Below are positions 1-8,948 of a stretch of 64,000 bases of DNA, piece by piece. This DNA comes from [Mycobacterium] zoologicum (GTDB taxonomy: Bacteria > Actinomycetota > Actinomycetes > Mycobacteriales > Mycobacteriaceae), in NCBI RefSeq assembly GCF_020172665.1, contig NZ_CP083985.1, forward strand, positions 1,752,741 to 1,816,740, read 5' to 3'. The first letter of the stretch is position 1. Every line of letters begins with the position of its first letter. The translations under genes and the position numbers were made by a program. The notes under the pieces were generated by a model. That model was not told the DNA's origin. It was given only the letters and a program-made list of their open reading frames with translations, and searched no databases.

Positions 1-19
1 AGATGTGTATAAGAGACAG
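1..19. other. Tn5/Nextera mosaic-end adapter remnant (non-genomic)
   Basis: The first 19 bases read AGATGTGTATAAGAGACAG, identical to the Tn5 transposase mosaic end used in Nextera libraries. This is sequencing adapter left at a contig edge, not bacterial DNA. The apparent GTG start at 5 lies inside it, so the first reading frame has no real start in this window. Confidence 0.95.
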
Positions 20-1774
20 GGCGGGTATCAGGGCGGCACCGGTGGCAGTGGTGGTGATGGTGGCGCCGGCGGCACCGGCGGGGCGGGCAGCCTGACCGGT
101 GACGGCGGCATCGGTGGCAGCGGCGGCAAGGGCGGGGCGGGCGGTGCCGGCGGGAACTGCCTCGACCTACCGGGCGCCGATTGTGCCGGTGGGATCGGCG
201 CGGGCGGCCAGGGCGGTAAGGGCGGCCTCGGCGGAGCCGGTGGCGCCGGGGCGGTCGGCGCCACCGGTGATCTGATCGTGAACAGCGGCGCCGGAGGTAC
301 CGGGACCAACGGCGGTGGCGGCGGGCAGGGCGGTGCCGGCGGCAGCGGCGGTAATGCCGGCACCAACCTCGCCACCGGCGCGGTCGGCGTCAACGGCAAT
401 GGTGGCGCCGGGGGTGCCGGGGGTGTCGCCGGTGCGGGCGGCAACGGCGGCGTCGGCGCGAACAACACCACCGGAGTCAACAGCGGCATCGGCGGAGCGG
501 GCGGTCACGGCGGCGACGCCGGGACCGGCGGCGGCGGCGGTAAGGGCGGCGCGGCCGGCAGCACCGTGGGCGGTGCGGGCAACGCCGGAGGCGACGGTGC
601 ACCCGGCGGGCTGCCCAGCGGTCACAGTGGGGACGGCGGCAACGGGGGACGCGGCTACGACCAGCCCGCCGGCGTGAACAACGGTCTCGCCGGCGGTCAG
701 GGCGGCCGGGGCGGTGACGGCGGCAATATCGGCAACGGCGGAAACGGTGGCGCCGGCGGGAACGCCGGGCAGGGGACGACGGGGCAGAACCCGGCGCCGA
801 CCGGGACCGCCACGCCCAATCCTGGATCGACCGGTAGCAGCCAAGGGCTAATCAGTCCCGCCGGCTCCGGTGGTAACGGCGGTAACGGCAGCGCCACGGT
901 CGTCCAAATCGGTGGGACCGGCGGTACCGGCGGCAGCTCCACCGCCACGCTCGCCCTGGGTGCGTACCTCGGGGGCGCCGGGGGCAATGGCGGCAACGGC
1001 AGCCCCGGCGTCGCGGGTGCCAATCCGGGTGCGCAAGGAACGGGTGCTCCCGGCGGTGTGGGCGGGACCGGCGGCGCTGCCTCCGTCGGGGTGGGTATTG
1101 CAAGCGCTACCGGCGGAGTCGGTGGAAAAGGCGGCACCGGCGGTATCGGGGGCACCGGGGGCACCGGGGGCACCGGTGGCGCCGGTGGCGCCGGTGGTGC
1201 CGGCGGGTCGATCTCCGGCGACGGCGGCGCCGGGGGGCTCGGCGGTGCCGGTGGCAAAGGTGGCACCGGAGCCGCGGGCCTGGTGGGCGGCACCGGCGGA
1301 ACCGGCGGCCAAGCTTCAAACGTGTTGGCCGCCAGCACCACCCGCGGCGGTGGGGGTGGCCTCGGCGGCACCGGCGGAACGGGCGGCACCGGTGGCGCCG
1401 GTGGTGCCGGCGGTCAGGGCGGTGCCGCGGGCACGGCGTCACACGGGTCGGCGGGCAAAGCCGGCGACGGTGGCGTCGGGGGCAACGCCGGCACCGGTGG
1501 TGTCGGTGGCGTGGGCGGCAGCGGCGGTGCCGGCGGTCGTGGGACGTCGTTGGCCGGGGCTCTGCTGGGCCTGGATTCGCAGGGCAAAGGCGGCACCGGT
1601 GGTGGCGGCGGCGCCGGCGGCGCGGGCAGCACCACCGGCGGCTCCGGGGGCCTCGCCGGAACCGGGGGCGGCGGCACCCCGGGCGCACCAGGTAGCAACG
1701 CCGGCGCCCCCGGCTCACCCGGCGATCAAGGCGCGTTGGGTTGCACCCCGCTGGGCACACCGCCCTGCCCCTGA
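20..1774 (+). CDS. PGRS glycine-rich protein, 5'-truncated
   Basis: The open frame ends at TGA 1772-1774 and consists almost entirely of Gly-Gly-X triplets (GGAGG, GGTGG, GGNGG), the PGRS signature of mycobacterial surface or secreted proteins. The amino terminus is missing because the contig begins with adapter, so it cannot be seen whether a PE domain or an export signal preceded the repeats. A GYD motif followed by a Gly/Asn-rich stretch near 655-745 resembles a recurring motif in the next gene. The carboxy end (CTPLGTPPCP) leaves the repeat and carries two cysteines. The tail, with no PE_PGRS C-terminal enzyme domain, suggests a pure repeat protein. Function unknown; surface exposure is inferred from the family. 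The complementary Pro/Ala-rich frames are shadows. Confidence 0.85.
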   Translation, partial: GGYQGGTGGSGGDGGAGGTGGAGSLTGDGGIGGSGGKGGAGGAGGNCLDLPGADCAGGIGAGGQGGKGGLGGAGGAGAVGATGDLIVNSGAGGTGTNGGGGGQGGAGGSGGNAGTNLATGAVGVNGNGGAGGAGGVAGAGGNGGVGANNTTGVNSGIGGAGGHGGDAGTGGGGGKGGAAGSTVGGAGNAGGDGAPGGLPSGHSGDGGNGGRGYDQPAGVNNGLAGGQGGRGGDGGNIGNGGNGGAGGNAGQGTTGQNPAPTGTATPNPGSTGSSQGLISPAGSGGNGGNGSATVVQIGGTGGTGGSSTATLALGAYLGGAGGNGGNGSPGVAGANPGAQGTGAPGGVGGTGGAASVGVGIASATGGVGGKGGTGGIGGTGGTGGTGGAGGAGGAGGSISGDGGAGGLGGAGGKGGTGAAGLVGGTGGTGGQASNVLAASTTRGGGGGLGGTGGTGGTGGAGGAGGQGGAAGTASHGSAGKAGDGGVGGNAGTGGVGGVGGSGGAGGRGTSLAGALLGLDSQGKGGTGGGGGAGGAGSTTGGSGGLAGTGGGGTPGAPGSNAGAPGSPGDQGALGCTPLGTPPCP

Positions 1775-1955
1775 GGTGCCACCGCGCCGGGGCTGAAGCG
1801 CACGGCGTCGTGGACAAGCCGAGCAAGATGAAAGAAGTGTGAACGAATTCACAGATTTTCTTCTTGACGACGCTCCGAAACCATAGACTTAAGCCCGGGT
1901 GAGAAATAACTAAATCTCTACTTTCTGAACCGGGGATCCGGATAGGAGACTTTCG

Positions 1956-4900
1956 ATGACGGGTCAGCGCCGTGCCACGGGACAGCAGGTCACACTCCGC
2001 ACGGTGCCACGTCGGCGTCGTCGAGTGCTCGGTGCCGGAACCGCTGTCGGAGCCTTCTTGGCTTTCGGAGTGGCACCCCTGGCCAGCGCGCCGCCCGCGC
2101 AGGCCGATCTGGACTTCGGCTGGCTGACCGACCTGTTCGGTTCAGGGCTTACGCCAGAACCCGACACCGGCTCGCTGGCCGGCACGTTTGACCTGCAGGA
2201 CTGGTTCAGCCCGGGCCTGGCCACGAGTTCGCCGGCCGGATGGGACTCAACCGACTGGACCGCGCTCGTCGACCAATGGATCTACACCCCGTGGTACGAC
2301 GGCGTGCAGGACTGGATCAACAGCCCGCTGGGCATCCAGGTCGACACCGCGATCAACTCCCTGCTGGGTTCCTTCGCGATCGGCAACGGTGCCGCCGGCG
2401 ACGCGGCCAACCCCGACGGTGGGGCCGGTGGCTGGCTGTTCGGTGATGGCGGCGCGGGCTATGACGGCGCCGCCGACGGTACCGCGGGCGGCGATGGTGG
2501 TGACGCCGGCTTGTTCGGCAACGGCGGGGCCGGCGGCGACAGCGGTGGCGGCTTCACCGGTGGCGGTGGTGGTGCCGGCGGGTCGTTCATGGGTGTCGGG
2601 GGCAACGGTGGCGCCGGCGGCGACGGCGATGCAGACGCCAACGGGGGCAACGGTGGCGCCGGCGGTGCCGGAATCGGTTGGCTGTTCGGTAGCGGTGGCG
2701 CCGGTGGCCTCGGCGGTGACGGCGGACTGGGCAGCGCGGGCGTCGCCGGTGCTCAGGGCATCTGGTCGGCGGCCGGCGGTCTGGGCGGCCAGGGCGGTGT
2801 CGGTGGCGGCGGTGGCGCCGGCGGCAACGGCGGAGCGGGTGGCTCCAGTACATCGCTGCTGTTCGGTGATGGTGGTCGGGGCGGCAGTGCCGGCAATGGT
2901 GCAACCGGTGGTAACGGTGGTGTCGGCGGGTTGGGCGCAGCCGGTGACTTCACCGCTCGGGCAACTGGCGCCGGCGGTGACGGCGGTACCGGCGGTAGCG
3001 GCGGCGTCGGTGGCGCTGGCGGGCAGGCCGGTAACGGTGGCCAGGGTGCGCTCTGGGGCAGTGCGGGGCTGGCCGGTATCGGCGGTGCCGGCGGGGTCGG
3101 CGGCAACTCCGGTGCCGCAGGTGATGGCGGGGCCGGCGCCCACGCCACCGCCGACCACGTCGACGGCGGAGCCGGCGGCAACGGCGGTGAAGTCGGCACG
3201 GCCGGTGCCGGCGGACTGGGCGTGGCCGGGCTGGCGGCCGCCGGGAGGGTGGCCACCAGCGGTGGTGATGGTGGTGACGGCGGAGCGGGCTGGACATCGA
3301 CCGATTCCACTGTCGACGGCGGTCACGGCGGCGCCGGTGGCAACGGCGGCAGCTACGGCAACGGCGGGAACGGTGGTGCCGGTGGAGCCGGGGCGGCCGG
3401 TGACAACGGCGGCGATGGGACGGCAGCGACCACGGCGGGACAATCCAGCACCACGGGCGGAGCCGGCGTCGCCGGCAGCAACGGTGGTGCGGGTGGTGCC
3501 GGCGGGCTGGGCGGCTCGATCTCCGGCGACGGTGGTGAAGGCGGTGCCGGGGGCGCCGGTGGTGCGGGCGGCGCCGGCGGGCTGGGCGGTGACGGCTACG
3601 ACGCGGCGACTGATGCCCAGGCCGCAGGTGGTGCCAACGGTGGTAACGCCGCAGTCGGCGGCAACGGCGGGCAGGGCGGCAACGGTGGTGCGGGCGGCGC
3701 CGGCGGCGGGGTGGCTGCCGGCGGTTCCGGCAGTGTCGGGGCCAACGGCGACGGCGGCCAAGGCGGCGCCGGGGGCGACGCGGGTTCCGGCGGCAATGGC
3801 GGCGACGCCGCCAACGGCACCTCAGGCCACGTCAACGGCGGTAATGGCGGCGCCGGTGCCAATGCCGGCGTGGCCGGCAGCGGCGGAACCGGGGGCGCGG
3901 CCGGTACCGGCGGGCTGACCGGTACCGGAACGGCTGGGTCGAACGGCGACAACGGAGTCAAGGGACTACTGGGCGGCAACGGGGGTGCCGGTGGCCAAGG
4001 ATTCAACCGGTCCCCGGTGACACCGCCGGCTACCCAGGGTGGCTTCGCGGGGCTGGCCGCCACCGTCACGTCTGACACCGCGCCGGCCGGCCTGGCCGGC
4101 GGCAACGGCGGGTTCGGCGGCGCGGCCGCCTTCGACGCCGGGGTCGGCGGCGACGGCGGAAACGGTGGTTCCGGCGGCGCTGGTGGTGTCGGCGGCAACG
4201 GCGGCTGGGCCGCCGGCAACGGTGGTGTGGGTGGGAACGGTGGTTCCGGCGGCGTCGGCGGGGAAGGCAGCTCCATTGGCGCCGGCGGCAAGGGCGGCGT
4301 GGGCGGTGTCGGTGGCAACGGCGGCGCCGGGGGCAACTGGACCGGCGACCAGTCCAGCCTTGATGCCGGCGCACCGGGAACCGCCGGCAACGGCGGTGAT
4401 GCCGGCAAGGGCGGCCTGGGTGGTAACGGCGGCGTGGGCTATATCGGCCAGCAGGGTGTGCTGTCGGCCAACAACGGCGACGGCCAGGCCGGCGGACAGG
4501 CCGGTGAAGGCGGCGCGGGTGGGCACGGCGGTACCGGCGGCAACGCCGGCCACGGCGCCAACGCCACGGTGGGAGTCAACGGCAATGGCGGCAACGGCGG
4601 CCAGGGCGGCAACGGCGGGCAGGCCGGCTCCGGTGGTCTGGGGGCGAACGGTGACACCACTCTGGCCATCAACCAGGGTGCCGGCGGCGGTGGCGGGGCG
4701 GCCGGAAGCGCCGGGACGGGTGGCCGCGGCGGTGACGGTGGCGGGGGCGGTTCGACCGTCGGCGGCAGTGCCGGCAACAACGGCGTCGGCGGTAAGGGAG
4801 GCGACGGCGGTGCCGGTGCCGCCGGCGGCAACGGCGGCGAAGGGGCGCAGGGGCTGGCCAACGCCCTCGGCTCGGACGGGAAACTCGGCGCCGGCGGTGA

Positions 4901-7900
4901 CGGCGGTGCCGGTGGGAACTCAGCGCAGGGCGGAACAGCCGGCGGCAGTGGCAGCAACGGCACCGGCGGGACCGGCACGACCGGCACGGCCGGGGGAGCC
5001 GGCAACGCTGGACAGAGTCTTACGGTAGCGGCCGGCAACGGTGGCAACGGTGGTGCCGGGTATGACCCGTCGACGGCTGGGGGGGCGGCGGCCGGCGCCA
5101 ACGGCGGTAACGGCGGCAATGGCGGTAGCGGCGGCAATATCGGCAAGGGTGGTGACGGCGGCGCCGGCGGTTCCGGTGTCACGGGAGTCGATAACTCTGG
5201 TTCCACGGGTGGGGCGGGTGTCGGTGAGATCGATGGTTTGGCGGGTGGGTCCGGTGGCGCCGGTGGTAATGGTGGGGCCGGTGGTAATGGTGGTTCGGAT
5301 TCGGGTGCTGCTGGTAACGGTGGCAATGCCGGTAGTGGCGCCATTGGTGGTGGCGGTGGTGCCGGGGTCGAAGGAACGGTGGGTGCCGGCGGCGGTAGTG
5401 CTGGGACGACGCTGGGCAATGGTGGTGCGGGTACGGCCGGTGGTGTGGGTGGTCGAGGTGGCGACGGTGGCGTCGGGGGTAATGGTGGTGCTGCCGGCAA
5501 GACGCTGGCTGGTGCTGGGTCTGCTGGTGGGGCCACTACCGGGACTAATGGTTCGGGTGGTACCGGTGGTGATGGCGGTGCTGGCGGTAATGCCGGTGCC
5601 GGTGGTACTGGCGCGTTGGGGGTGGCCGGGCAGGCTGGTGGTGGTGATACCGGTGCGGCGCTCGGTGGTGGTGGTAACGGTGGTGCTGCGGGCACTGCGG
5701 GTACTGGTGGTGCGGGCGGTAATGGTGGTGCGGGTGGTTCGACTGCTGGTGCTACTGCGGGCACCGATGGTGCTGGTGGGCGTGGTGGTGACGGTGGCGA
5801 TGGGGCTGCCGGTGGTGGTGGCGGTAAGGGTGCGGCGGGCACCGCGACCGATGCTGGTTTCGATGGTGTTGTCGGTTCTGGTGGGCACGGCGGTAATGGT
5901 GGGAATTCGGCGGGTCCCGGTGCCGGTGGTGCTGCCGGTGAGAACGGCGATGGCTCCACTACCTCGGGTAATGCGGGCAGTGGCGGCAATGGGGTGACCG
6001 GCCCGGCCGGCAACGGTGGCAACGGTGGTGCCGGGTATGACGCGTTGACGGCTGGGGCGTCGGCGGGCACCAATGGTGGTAATGGTGGTGCCGCGGGTAA
6101 TGGCGGCAATATCGGCAAGGGTGGTGACGGCGGCGCCGGCGGCTCCGGCGTCGCCGGCAGCAACGGCAGCCCGGGAACGTCGCTCAGCGTCACCGGCGGA
6201 ACCGGTACCAACGGCGGTTCCGGCGGTAACGGCGGTAGCGGTGGACTCGGTGGTTCGATCTCCGGTGACGGCGGTAGCGGTGGCCTCGGTGGCAACGGTG
6301 CGCTCGGCGGAAATGCCGGCGCCGGCTACAGCTTCGCCGGTACCACCGGCGGGACCGGAGCCAACAACATGGATGGTCAGGCCGGCGGCAATGCCGGTGG
6401 CGTCGGAACCGGTGGTGGCGGCGGCAAGGGCGGCAACGGTGGCGGTGTTGCCGGTGGAAGCGGCTCGGCCGGCGCCAACGGTTCCGGCGGTAACGCCGGA
6501 GCCGGCGGCAACGGTGCCGCCGGTGGTGACGGTGGAGCCGGTAAGGCCGGGGTAGCGGGCCAGACCACCCACGGCAGCATCGGGGGCGGCGGCAATGGCG
6601 GCACCGGTGGCAACTCCACCCAGGGCGGAGCCGCCGGCACCGCGGGCGCGGCCGGCACCGGCGGGGCGGCGAACACCGGCAGCGCCGGCAATGGAGCTTC
6701 CGACGGCAACGGTGTGAGCGGGCCGGCCGGCAACGGTGGCGCCGGCGGAGCCGGGTATGACGCGTTGACCGCTGGTGCGTCGGCGGGCACTAGCGGGGGC
6801 GATGGTGGTGCCGGCGGCAATGGTGGCAACATCGGCAAGGGCGGAGACGGCGGCGCCGGCGGCTCCGGCGTCGCGGGCACCGACAACTCCGCGAACACCA
6901 CCGGCTTGGGCGGCGGCACCGGCGGCTCCGGCGGTAACGGCGGCTCCGGCGGCAACGGCGGTTCGACCTCCGGTGCTGCCGGGATCGGCGGTAACGGCGG
7001 TACCGGTGCGGTCGGTGGTGGCGGCGGAACAGGAAACGCGGGTATTGCCGGCACATCGAGCACGGTCGCCGGCACTGGGGGCGGCCTCGGCGGTGCCGGC
7101 GGTACTGGCGGCAGCGGTGGCAACGGCGGCGCCGGCGGCAAACTGCTCGGCGGCACCGGCGCCCCGGCGACCGCCGGTACTGGCGGTAACGGCGGCTCCG
7201 GCGGTGCCGCCGGCAATGGCGGCACCGGCGGCGCCGGATACAACGGAAGCAACGGCGTCAACACCTCCACCACCACCGCCAACGGCGAAGACGGAAGTGC
7301 GGGCGGCAAGGGCGGCAACGGTGGCGTGGGCGGTACCGGCGGCAACGGCGGGACCGGCAGCACCATCGGCGCCAACGGCAATGGTGGCCTTGGCGGCAAG
7401 GGCGGGACCGGCGGCAACGCCGGTACCGGCGGCAACGGCGACATCGGCCAGTCCGGCATTGTCGGCGGCACCGACACCGGTGCTGCCCGCGGCGGCGGAG
7501 GCAACGGCGGCAGCGCGGGTACCGCCGGTGCGGGCGGCACCGGCGGCGCCGGCGGCGGTGGCGGCACCACGGCGGGGGGAGCCGGCGGTAACAACGCCAA
7601 CGGTGGAGCCGGCGGCACAGGCGGCAACGGAGCCGCCGCCGGCAACGGCGGCGAAGGGGCTCAGGGCGTCGCCGGGGTGGCCGGCGGCGGTGTGGGTGCT
7701 GCCACCGGCGACAACGTAGGCGCCGGCGGTAACGGCGGCAACGGCGGCACGACCAGTTTCAAGGGCGCGGGAGGTTCCGGCGGAGGAGCCGGTACCGGTG
7801 GCGTCGGTACCGGGGGATCGGCCGGCACTTCCGGCACGGCCGGTAGCAACCCGACTGGGCCGGTCGGCAACGGCGGCGCCGGCGGTAACGGTTACGACCC

Positions 7901-8024
7901 GTCGAGCACCGACACCGGCGCCTCCGGCGGCAACGGCGGCAACGGCGGCAACGGCGGCAACCTCGGCAAGGGTGGTAACGGCGGTACCGGTGGTGGCGGC
8001 GCCGCCAACGGCTCGCCGGGCTGA
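1956..8024 (+). CDS. Large exported PGRS protein without PE domain (2022 aa)
   Basis: ATG 1956 is preceded by AGGAG (1944-1948), which fixes the start. Residues 1-50 form an export signal: a basic run (PRRRRRVLG), a hydrophobic core ([12 protein letters not shown]) and an Ala-rich cleavage region ending AQA before DLDFGW. Residues ~50-150 are a non-repeat module with Trp-rich motifs ([18 protein letters not shown], then [10 protein letters not shown]). Then come [14 protein letters not shown] and ~1850 residues of GGX repeats to the stop. There is no PE domain, so export is presumably Sec-type rather than the type VII route of PE_PGRS proteins (inference). The same N-terminal layout occurs in the gene at 10551. 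A long-range motif (AGYD..TAG..., then [17 protein letters not shown]) recurs four times. Codon use shifts to GGT/GGG in the middle. Role unknown; a cell-surface protein is likely. Confidence 0.9.
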   Translation: MTGQRRATGQQVTLRTVPRRRRRVLGAGTAVGAFLAFGVAPLASAPPAQADLDFGWLTDLFGSGLTPEPDTGSLAGTFDLQDWFSPGLATSSPAGWDSTDWTALVDQWIYTPWYDGVQDWINSPLGIQVDTAINSLLGSFAIGNGAAGDAANPDGGAGGWLFGDGGAGYDGAADGTAGGDGGDAGLFGNGGAGGDSGGGFTGGGGGAGGSFMGVGGNGGAGGDGDADANGGNGGAGGAGIGWLFGSGGAGGLGGDGGLGSAGVAGAQGIWSAAGGLGGQGGVGGGGGAGGNGGAGGSSTSLLFGDGGRGGSAGNGATGGNGGVGGLGAAGDFTARATGAGGDGGTGGSGGVGGAGGQAGNGGQGALWGSAGLAGIGGAGGVGGNSGAAGDGGAGAHATADHVDGGAGGNGGEVGTAGAGGLGVAGLAAAGRVATSGGDGGDGGAGWTSTDSTVDGGHGGAGGNGGSYGNGGNGGAGGAGAAGDNGGDGTAATTAGQSSTTGGAGVAGSNGGAGGAGGLGGSISGDGGEGGAGGAGGAGGAGGLGGDGYDAATDAQAAGGANGGNAAVGGNGGQGGNGGAGGAGGGVAAGGSGSVGANGDGGQGGAGGDAGSGGNGGDAANGTSGHVNGGNGGAGANAGVAGSGGTGGAAGTGGLTGTGTAGSNGDNGVKGLLGGNGGAGGQGFNRSPVTPPATQGGFAGLAATVTSDTAPAGLAGGNGGFGGAAAFDAGVGGDGGNGGSGGAGGVGGNGGWAAGNGGVGGNGGSGGVGGEGSSIGAGGKGGVGGVGGNGGAGGNWTGDQSSLDAGAPGTAGNGGDAGKGGLGGNGGVGYIGQQGVLSANNGDGQAGGQAGEGGAGGHGGTGGNAGHGANATVGVNGNGGNGGQGGNGGQAGSGGLGANGDTTLAINQGAGGGGGAAGSAGTGGRGGDGGGGGSTVGGSAGNNGVGGKGGDGGAGAAGGNGGEGAQGLANALGSDGKLGAGGDGGAGGNSAQGGTAGGSGSNGTGGTGTTGTAGGAGNAGQSLTVAAGNGGNGGAGYDPSTAGGAAAGANGGNGGNGGSGGNIGKGGDGGAGGSGVTGVDNSGSTGGAGVGEIDGLAGGSGGAGGNGGAGGNGGSDSGAAGNGGNAGSGAIGGGGGAGVEGTVGAGGGSAGTTLGNGGAGTAGGVGGRGGDGGVGGNGGAAGKTLAGAGSAGGATTGTNGSGGTGGDGGAGGNAGAGGTGALGVAGQAGGGDTGAALGGGGNGGAAGTAGTGGAGGNGGAGGSTAGATAGTDGAGGRGGDGGDGAAGGGGGKGAAGTATDAGFDGVVGSGGHGGNGGNSAGPGAGGAAGENGDGSTTSGNAGSGGNGVTGPAGNGGNGGAGYDALTAGASAGTNGGNGGAAGNGGNIGKGGDGGAGGSGVAGSNGSPGTSLSVTGGTGTNGGSGGNGGSGGLGGSISGDGGSGGLGGNGALGGNAGAGYSFAGTTGGTGANNMDGQAGGNAGGVGTGGGGGKGGNGGGVAGGSGSAGANGSGGNAGAGGNGAAGGDGGAGKAGVAGQTTHGSIGGGGNGGTGGNSTQGGAAGTAGAAGTGGAANTGSAGNGASDGNGVSGPAGNGGAGGAGYDALTAGASAGTSGGDGGAGGNGGNIGKGGDGGAGGSGVAGTDNSANTTGLGGGTGGSGGNGGSGGNGGSTSGAAGIGGNGGTGAVGGGGGTGNAGIAGTSSTVAGTGGGLGGAGGTGGSGGNGGAGGKLLGGTGAPATAGTGGNGGSGGAAGNGGTGGAGYNGSNGVNTSTTTANGEDGSAGGKGGNGGVGGTGGNGGTGSTIGANGNGGLGGKGGTGGNAGTGGNGDIGQSGIVGGTDTGAARGGGGNGGSAGTAGAGGTGGAGGGGGTTAGGAGGNNANGGAGGTGGNGAAAGNGGEGAQGVAGVAGGGVGAATGDNVGAGGNGGNGGTTSFKGAGGSGGGAGTGGVGTGGSAGTSGTAGSNPTGPVGNGGAGGNGYDPSSTDTGASGGNGGNGGNGGNLGKGGNGGTGGGGAANGSPG
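5035..7990 (+). repeat. Long-range super-repeat inside the PGRS gene
   Basis: Beyond the GGX triplets, a composite motif (AGNGG.GGAGYD...TAG.., then [22 protein letters not shown]) occurs at about 5035-5190, 6005-6160 and 6725-6880, with a diverged terminal copy at 7865-7990 (GGNGYDPSS..., [11 protein letters not shown]). Copies two and three share nearly identical DNA around GGGTATGACGCGTTGAC. Spacing is irregular (~970, 720 and 1140 bp), which suggests internal duplication followed by indels rather than a simple tandem array. Confidence 0.7.
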
Positions 8025-8040
8025 TCCGAGCGGGCCGGGC

Positions 8041-8433
8041 CTACTTCCGGCAGTCCGCGCAGGTGCCGAAGATCTCGATGGTGTGGCCGACGTCGACGAA
8101 GTCGTGCTCGGCGGCGATGCGGGCGGCCCACTCCTCGACCTCGCGGTCGCCCACCTCGACGGTGGCGCCACAGTCGCGGCACACCAGGTGGTGGTGATGA
8201 TGCTCCGAGCAGCGGCGGTACACCGACTCGCCGGTGTCGGCGCGCAGCGTGTCGACCTGTCCGGCCGTCGCCATCGCCTGCAGCGTGCGGTAGACCGTCG
8301 TCAGCCCGATGTTCTCGCCGCGTTCACGCAGCACATCGTGCAGTTCCTGCGCGGATCGGAAGTCGTCGATGGTCTCCAACAGCGCCGAGATCGCCGCACG
8401 CTGGCGGGTGGAGCGCACTCCGGGGGCGCTCAA
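8041..8433 (-). CDS. zur: Zinc uptake regulator Zur (FurB), Fur family
   Basis: The 130-residue protein matches the length and layout of mycobacterial Zur/FurB (Rv2359). It has an N-terminal winged helix (residues 1-75, with STRQRAAISALLE and TTVYRTLQ) and a C-terminal dimerisation and metal domain. Visible ligands are the HHHHH run (78-82), C85/C88 and C125/C128 for the structural zinc, and H110 and H117. In M. tuberculosis Zur represses zinc uptake, ESX-3 and alternative ribosomal protein genes when zinc is plentiful. Its start overlaps the stop of smtB by 4 bp (ATGA), so the two are translationally coupled. A Zur-box-like palindrome lies upstream of smtB at 8807-8821. Confidence 0.95.
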   Translation of the reverse strand: MSAPGVRSTRQRAAISALLETIDDFRSAQELHDVLRERGENIGLTTVYRTLQAMATAGQVDTLRADTGESVYRRCSEHHHHHLVCRDCGATVEVGDREVEEWAARIAAEHDFVDVGHTIEIFGTCADCRK

Positions 8434-8786
8434 CGGTCTTCACCGGCGTGGGCCACGGCGTCGATGACGATGTGGGCCAGGTGGTGGTCGGCCAACCGGT
8501 AGAGCACCTCACGGCCGGACCGCTCCCCGGTGACGACACCGGCAGACTTGAGGATCTTCAGGTGCTGGCTGACCAGCGGTTGCGGCACCCCCAGCGCGTC
8601 GACGAGTTCGTGGACGCAGCGGTGCGACTCTTTGAGCTGCAAGACGATCGCGATGCGTACCGGGGCGGCCAGCGCGCGCAGCAATTCGCCTGCGGCATCA
8701 AGGATCTCCCGCGGAGGTGTCGCCGGGAAAGCGGTACCGGAGTGTTGGTGATCGTCGGCCATCACACCGGGTGCTGCGGGAGTCAT
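8430..8786 (-). CDS. smtB: ArsR/SmtB-family zinc-sensing repressor
   Basis: The 118-residue winged-helix protein has an ArsR core: REILDAAGELLRALAAPVRI, then CVHELVDALGVPQPLVSQHL (recognition helix), the beta-wing GERSGREVLYRL and a final helix DHHLAHIVIDAVAHAGE. The last helix carries the Asp/His pattern of the alpha-5 zinc site of SmtB/CzrA proteins. It closely resembles Rv2358, which in M. tuberculosis represses its own operon with zur until zinc binds. It forms an operon with zur (4-bp overlap) and is divergent from glyS. The start at 8786 gives the usual length with a short variable N-terminal extension. An 18-bp palindrome 51 bp upstream is a candidate operator. Confidence 0.93.
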   Translation of the reverse strand: MTPAAPGVMADDHQHSGTAFPATPPREILDAAGELLRALAAPVRIAIVLQLKESHRCVHELVDALGVPQPLVSQHLKILKSAGVVTGERSGREVLYRLADHHLAHIVIDAVAHAGEDR

Positions 8787-8806
8787 GCCACCACCTCAGG
8801 CCGAGT

Positions 8807-8821
8807 TGGAAATCGTTTTCA
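8807..8821. promoter_or_regulatory. Zur-box-like palindrome
   Basis: TGGAAATCGTTTTCA matches the AT-rich mycobacterial Zur box, recalled as TGAAAATGATTTTCA, at 12 of 15 positions. It sits in the smtB-glyS divergent region, 20 bp upstream of the smtB start. This suggests direct Zur control of its own operon or of glyS (inference). Confidence 0.6.
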
Positions 8822-8837
8822 GCTGGCTCCACTGTTC

Positions 8838-8855
8838 CATGCGTGATGACGCATG
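8838..8855. promoter_or_regulatory. 18-bp perfect-arm palindrome, candidate SmtB operator
   Basis: CATGCGT-GATG-ACGCATG has two exact 7-bp arms around 4 bases. ArsR/SmtB dimers bind such dyads, and it lies just upstream of smtB and at the 5' side of glyS. Which promoter it controls is not resolved. Confidence 0.5.
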
Positions 8856-8948
8856 TCAAAGATGTCCAGGTGGGTCGATACCATGTCAGATGGTTTGCGC
8901 GCCGGCGTTGTCGGCGCGTTCGCGGCAAGACAGGAGAACACCCCCCTC

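Noticed and set aside
1864..1889. TTGACG ... TAGACT as promoter of the large PGRS gene
   Set aside because: The spacer is only 14 bp, too short for SigA. The promoter probably lies nearby but cannot be fixed.
4439..6295. 618-residue Pro-rich minus-strand frame
   Set aside because: Pro-Pro-X is the mechanical antisense translation of Gly-Gly-X; there is no independent evidence for a gene.
1956..8024. CRISPR-like appearance of short regular repeats
   Set aside because: The repeats are in-frame 9-bp Gly-Gly-X codons without unique spacers or dyads, and no cas genes are present.
4920..8171. 1083-residue minus-strand frame rich in Ala/Gly/Thr
   Set aside because: It is antisense to the GGX repeats. 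Repetitive GGC/GGT DNA keeps all frames open. It has no start signal, and its 5' part overlaps zur.
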